DNA from: Candidatus Cloacimonadota bacterium
GTDB lineage: Bacteria > Cloacimonadota > Cloacimonadia > Cloacimonadales > TCS61
DNA length: 15,590 bases
Reading direction: 5' to 3'
NCBI GenBank assembly: GCA_016931665.1
Contig: JAFGEH010000149.1
Location: 1-15,590 of the forward strand
The notes under the pieces were generated by a model, which was given only the letters and a program-made list of their open reading frames with translations, ran no database searches and was not told where the DNA came from. Of the stretch, positions 14,661 to 15,590 are shown in pieces; the stretch's first letter is position 1; every line of letters starts with the position of its first letter. The translations under genes were made by a program, and so were the position numbers.

Positions 14661-15590
14661 ATGAACAGACAGAGCGGAGTGGATATCGATCTGGGGAACA
14701 GATGTTCCTCGAATGCCTATAACTGGGCCAGAAAAACTTTCATTAACCGGCAGCAGAAACCGGGGCAGCTTCTGCAGGGTCTGGACGGGGCATTTTCCAA
14801 TGTGATGCAATTCAACGATGTACGCCTGGGAATATCTTCCGACGGTATCGGCACCAAGATTGAACTGGCAGAGAGAACCGGTATCTACCATACACTGGGC
14901 CATGATCTGGTGGCTATGACCGCCGATGATCTGGCAGCTAACGGCTTCGAACCAACCAGCCTTTCCAATATCCTTGATGTTGATATTCTCGATTATGAGA
15001 TCGTGGATCAATTGATGCAGGGCTTACATGCTGCCGCCGGGCTGGCCGGCCTGGCCGTTACCGGGGGTGAAATTGCCGAACTGGGCAGCCGCATCGGAGG
15101 ATATGGCAGCAGGATGCATTTCAACTGGTGCTCCACTGCCCTGGGATATCTGCCGGATCGGCTGGTAAAGCCTGTTGACGGCTCTCTGATCAGGGAAGGA
15201 GATATGATTATTTCTCTGGCCAGTCGTGGTTTCCGCAGTAACGGCTTCTCGCTGGTCCGCCGCATCATGACTGATAATTTCGGCCCGGATTGGCACCTGG
15301 TTTTATACGATAATGCTCGCACCTGGGGTGAAGTTCTTCTCACTCCGTCTCTTATCTATTGTACACTGATAAACACGTTGCTCACTCAGGAGCTGAATTT
15401 ACACGGTATCGTGCATATCACCGGCGGCGGGATTCCGGACAATCTGGCCCGGGTCCTGAAACAGAGTGGCTGGGGTGCTGTGATAGATAAGCCCTGCCCG
15501 GCTCTGGCCTTCATGCTGCAGGTGCAGACAATGGGCAGGATCGCAGATCAGCAGGCCTACCGCCTCTGGAATATGGGGAACGGGATGCTG
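14661..15590 (+). CDS. purM: Phosphoribosylformylglycinamidine cyclo-ligase, divergent, cut at the window end
   Basis: PurM uses ATP to close FGAM to AIR in purine synthesis. The frame runs 310 codons from ATG 14661 to the window end without a stop; about 30-40 residues are missing. Recognised motifs are SGVDIDLGN (5-13), SSDGIGTK (59-66), VTGGEIAE (133-140), RGFRSNGFSLVR (189-200), LLTPSLIY (226-233), HITGGGIPDN (252-261) and NMGNGML (304-310). The region MTADDLAANGFEP (86-98) differs from the usual VNDxxVQGAEP, and NMGNGM replaces NMGIGM, so this is a diverged branch. Other AIR-synthase-fold proteins (ThiL, HypE, SelD) fit less well because HITGGG and SNGFSLVR are PurM hallmarks. AGGAAGG lies just upstream; the gap to guaB is 9 nt. 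Confidence 0.85.
   Translation, partial: MNRQSGVDIDLGNRCSSNAYNWARKTFINRQQKPGQLLQGLDGAFSNVMQFNDVRLGISSDGIGTKIELAERTGIYHTLGHDLVAMTADDLAANGFEPTSLSNILDVDILDYEIVDQLMQGLHAAAGLAGLAVTGGEIAELGSRIGGYGSRMHFNWCSTALGYLPDRLVKPVDGSLIREGDMIISLASRGFRSNGFSLVRRIMTDNFGPDWHLVLYDNARTWGEVLLTPSLIYCTLINTLLTQELNLHGIVHITGGGIPDNLARVLKQSGWGAVIDKPCPALAFMLQVQTMGRIADQQAYRLWNMGNGML

Noticed and set aside
14455..14664. Plus-strand 69-codon frame across the end of guaB
   Set aside because: It overlaps guaB in another frame, lacks a ribosome binding site and has no recognisable product.
1..15590. Mobile element, CRISPR array, toxin-antitoxin or defence system
   Set aside because: No transposase, integrase, direct-repeat array, tRNA or small paired ORFs were seen; almost all bases belong to recognised housekeeping genes.

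Overview
The window is a gene-dense, plus-strand stretch of bacterial chromosome. It carries central metabolism and nucleotide synthesis genes in two tightly packed runs, separated by one AT-rich gap of 262 bases. Every gene I can support is on the + strand. Both ends cut a gene: the lpd-type gene at the left has lost its 5' part, and purM at the right has lost its 3' end. I see no mobile element, tRNA, rRNA, CRISPR array or phage gene.

Left run (1-7123): dihydrolipoamide dehydrogenase (C-terminal part), lipoyl synthase lipA, long-form ribosome hibernation factor hpf, HPr kinase/phosphorylase hprK, HPr ptsH, enzyme I ptsI, a bifunctional phosphoglucose/phosphomannose isomerase of the SIS family, and S-adenosylmethionine synthetase metK. 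Gaps are 0 to 28 nt and several genes overlap, so co-transcription is likely. The run joins lipoate-dependent 2-oxoacid or glycine metabolism, the soluble half of the phosphotransferase system with its Ser-46 regulatory kinase, ribosome dormancy, and sugar-phosphate interconversion. No PTS permease is present here.

Gap (7124-7385): about 31% GC by hand count, and about 22% over its first 147 bases. It probably holds the end of the first transcript and the promoter/leader of the second. It contains a 15-nt pyrimidine run, a small hairpin just before pyrD, and a four-codon ORF overlapping the pyrD start.

Right run (7386-15590): pyrD (NAD-type class 1B), pyrK, pyrC, a pyrE-pyrF fusion, pyrB, pyrI, a variant guaB, and purM. 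With carbamoyl phosphate supplied from elsewhere (no carAB here), the enzymes carry out every later step to UMP. The last two genes extend the same run into purine synthesis.

The most striking item is the pyrE-pyrF fusion. It has the domain order and the sequence character of eukaryotic UMP synthase, with decarboxylase motifs close to those I recall from the human enzyme, yet it sits in a bacterial pyr operon. The guaB product also belongs to a non-canonical IMP dehydrogenase branch that I recall from clostridia, and the purM product is divergent.

Organism: a bacterium, probably anaerobic (NAD-linked DHOD, PyrK Fe-S subunit). The hpf-hprK-ptsH-ptsI cluster without obvious permease genes fits a Gram-negative of the FCB type (for example Cloacimonadota-like) or a deep-branching clostridial relative. 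I cannot settle the phylum from the sequence alone. I found no wholly unknown gene system; the novelty lies in unusual versions and groupings of known enzymes.
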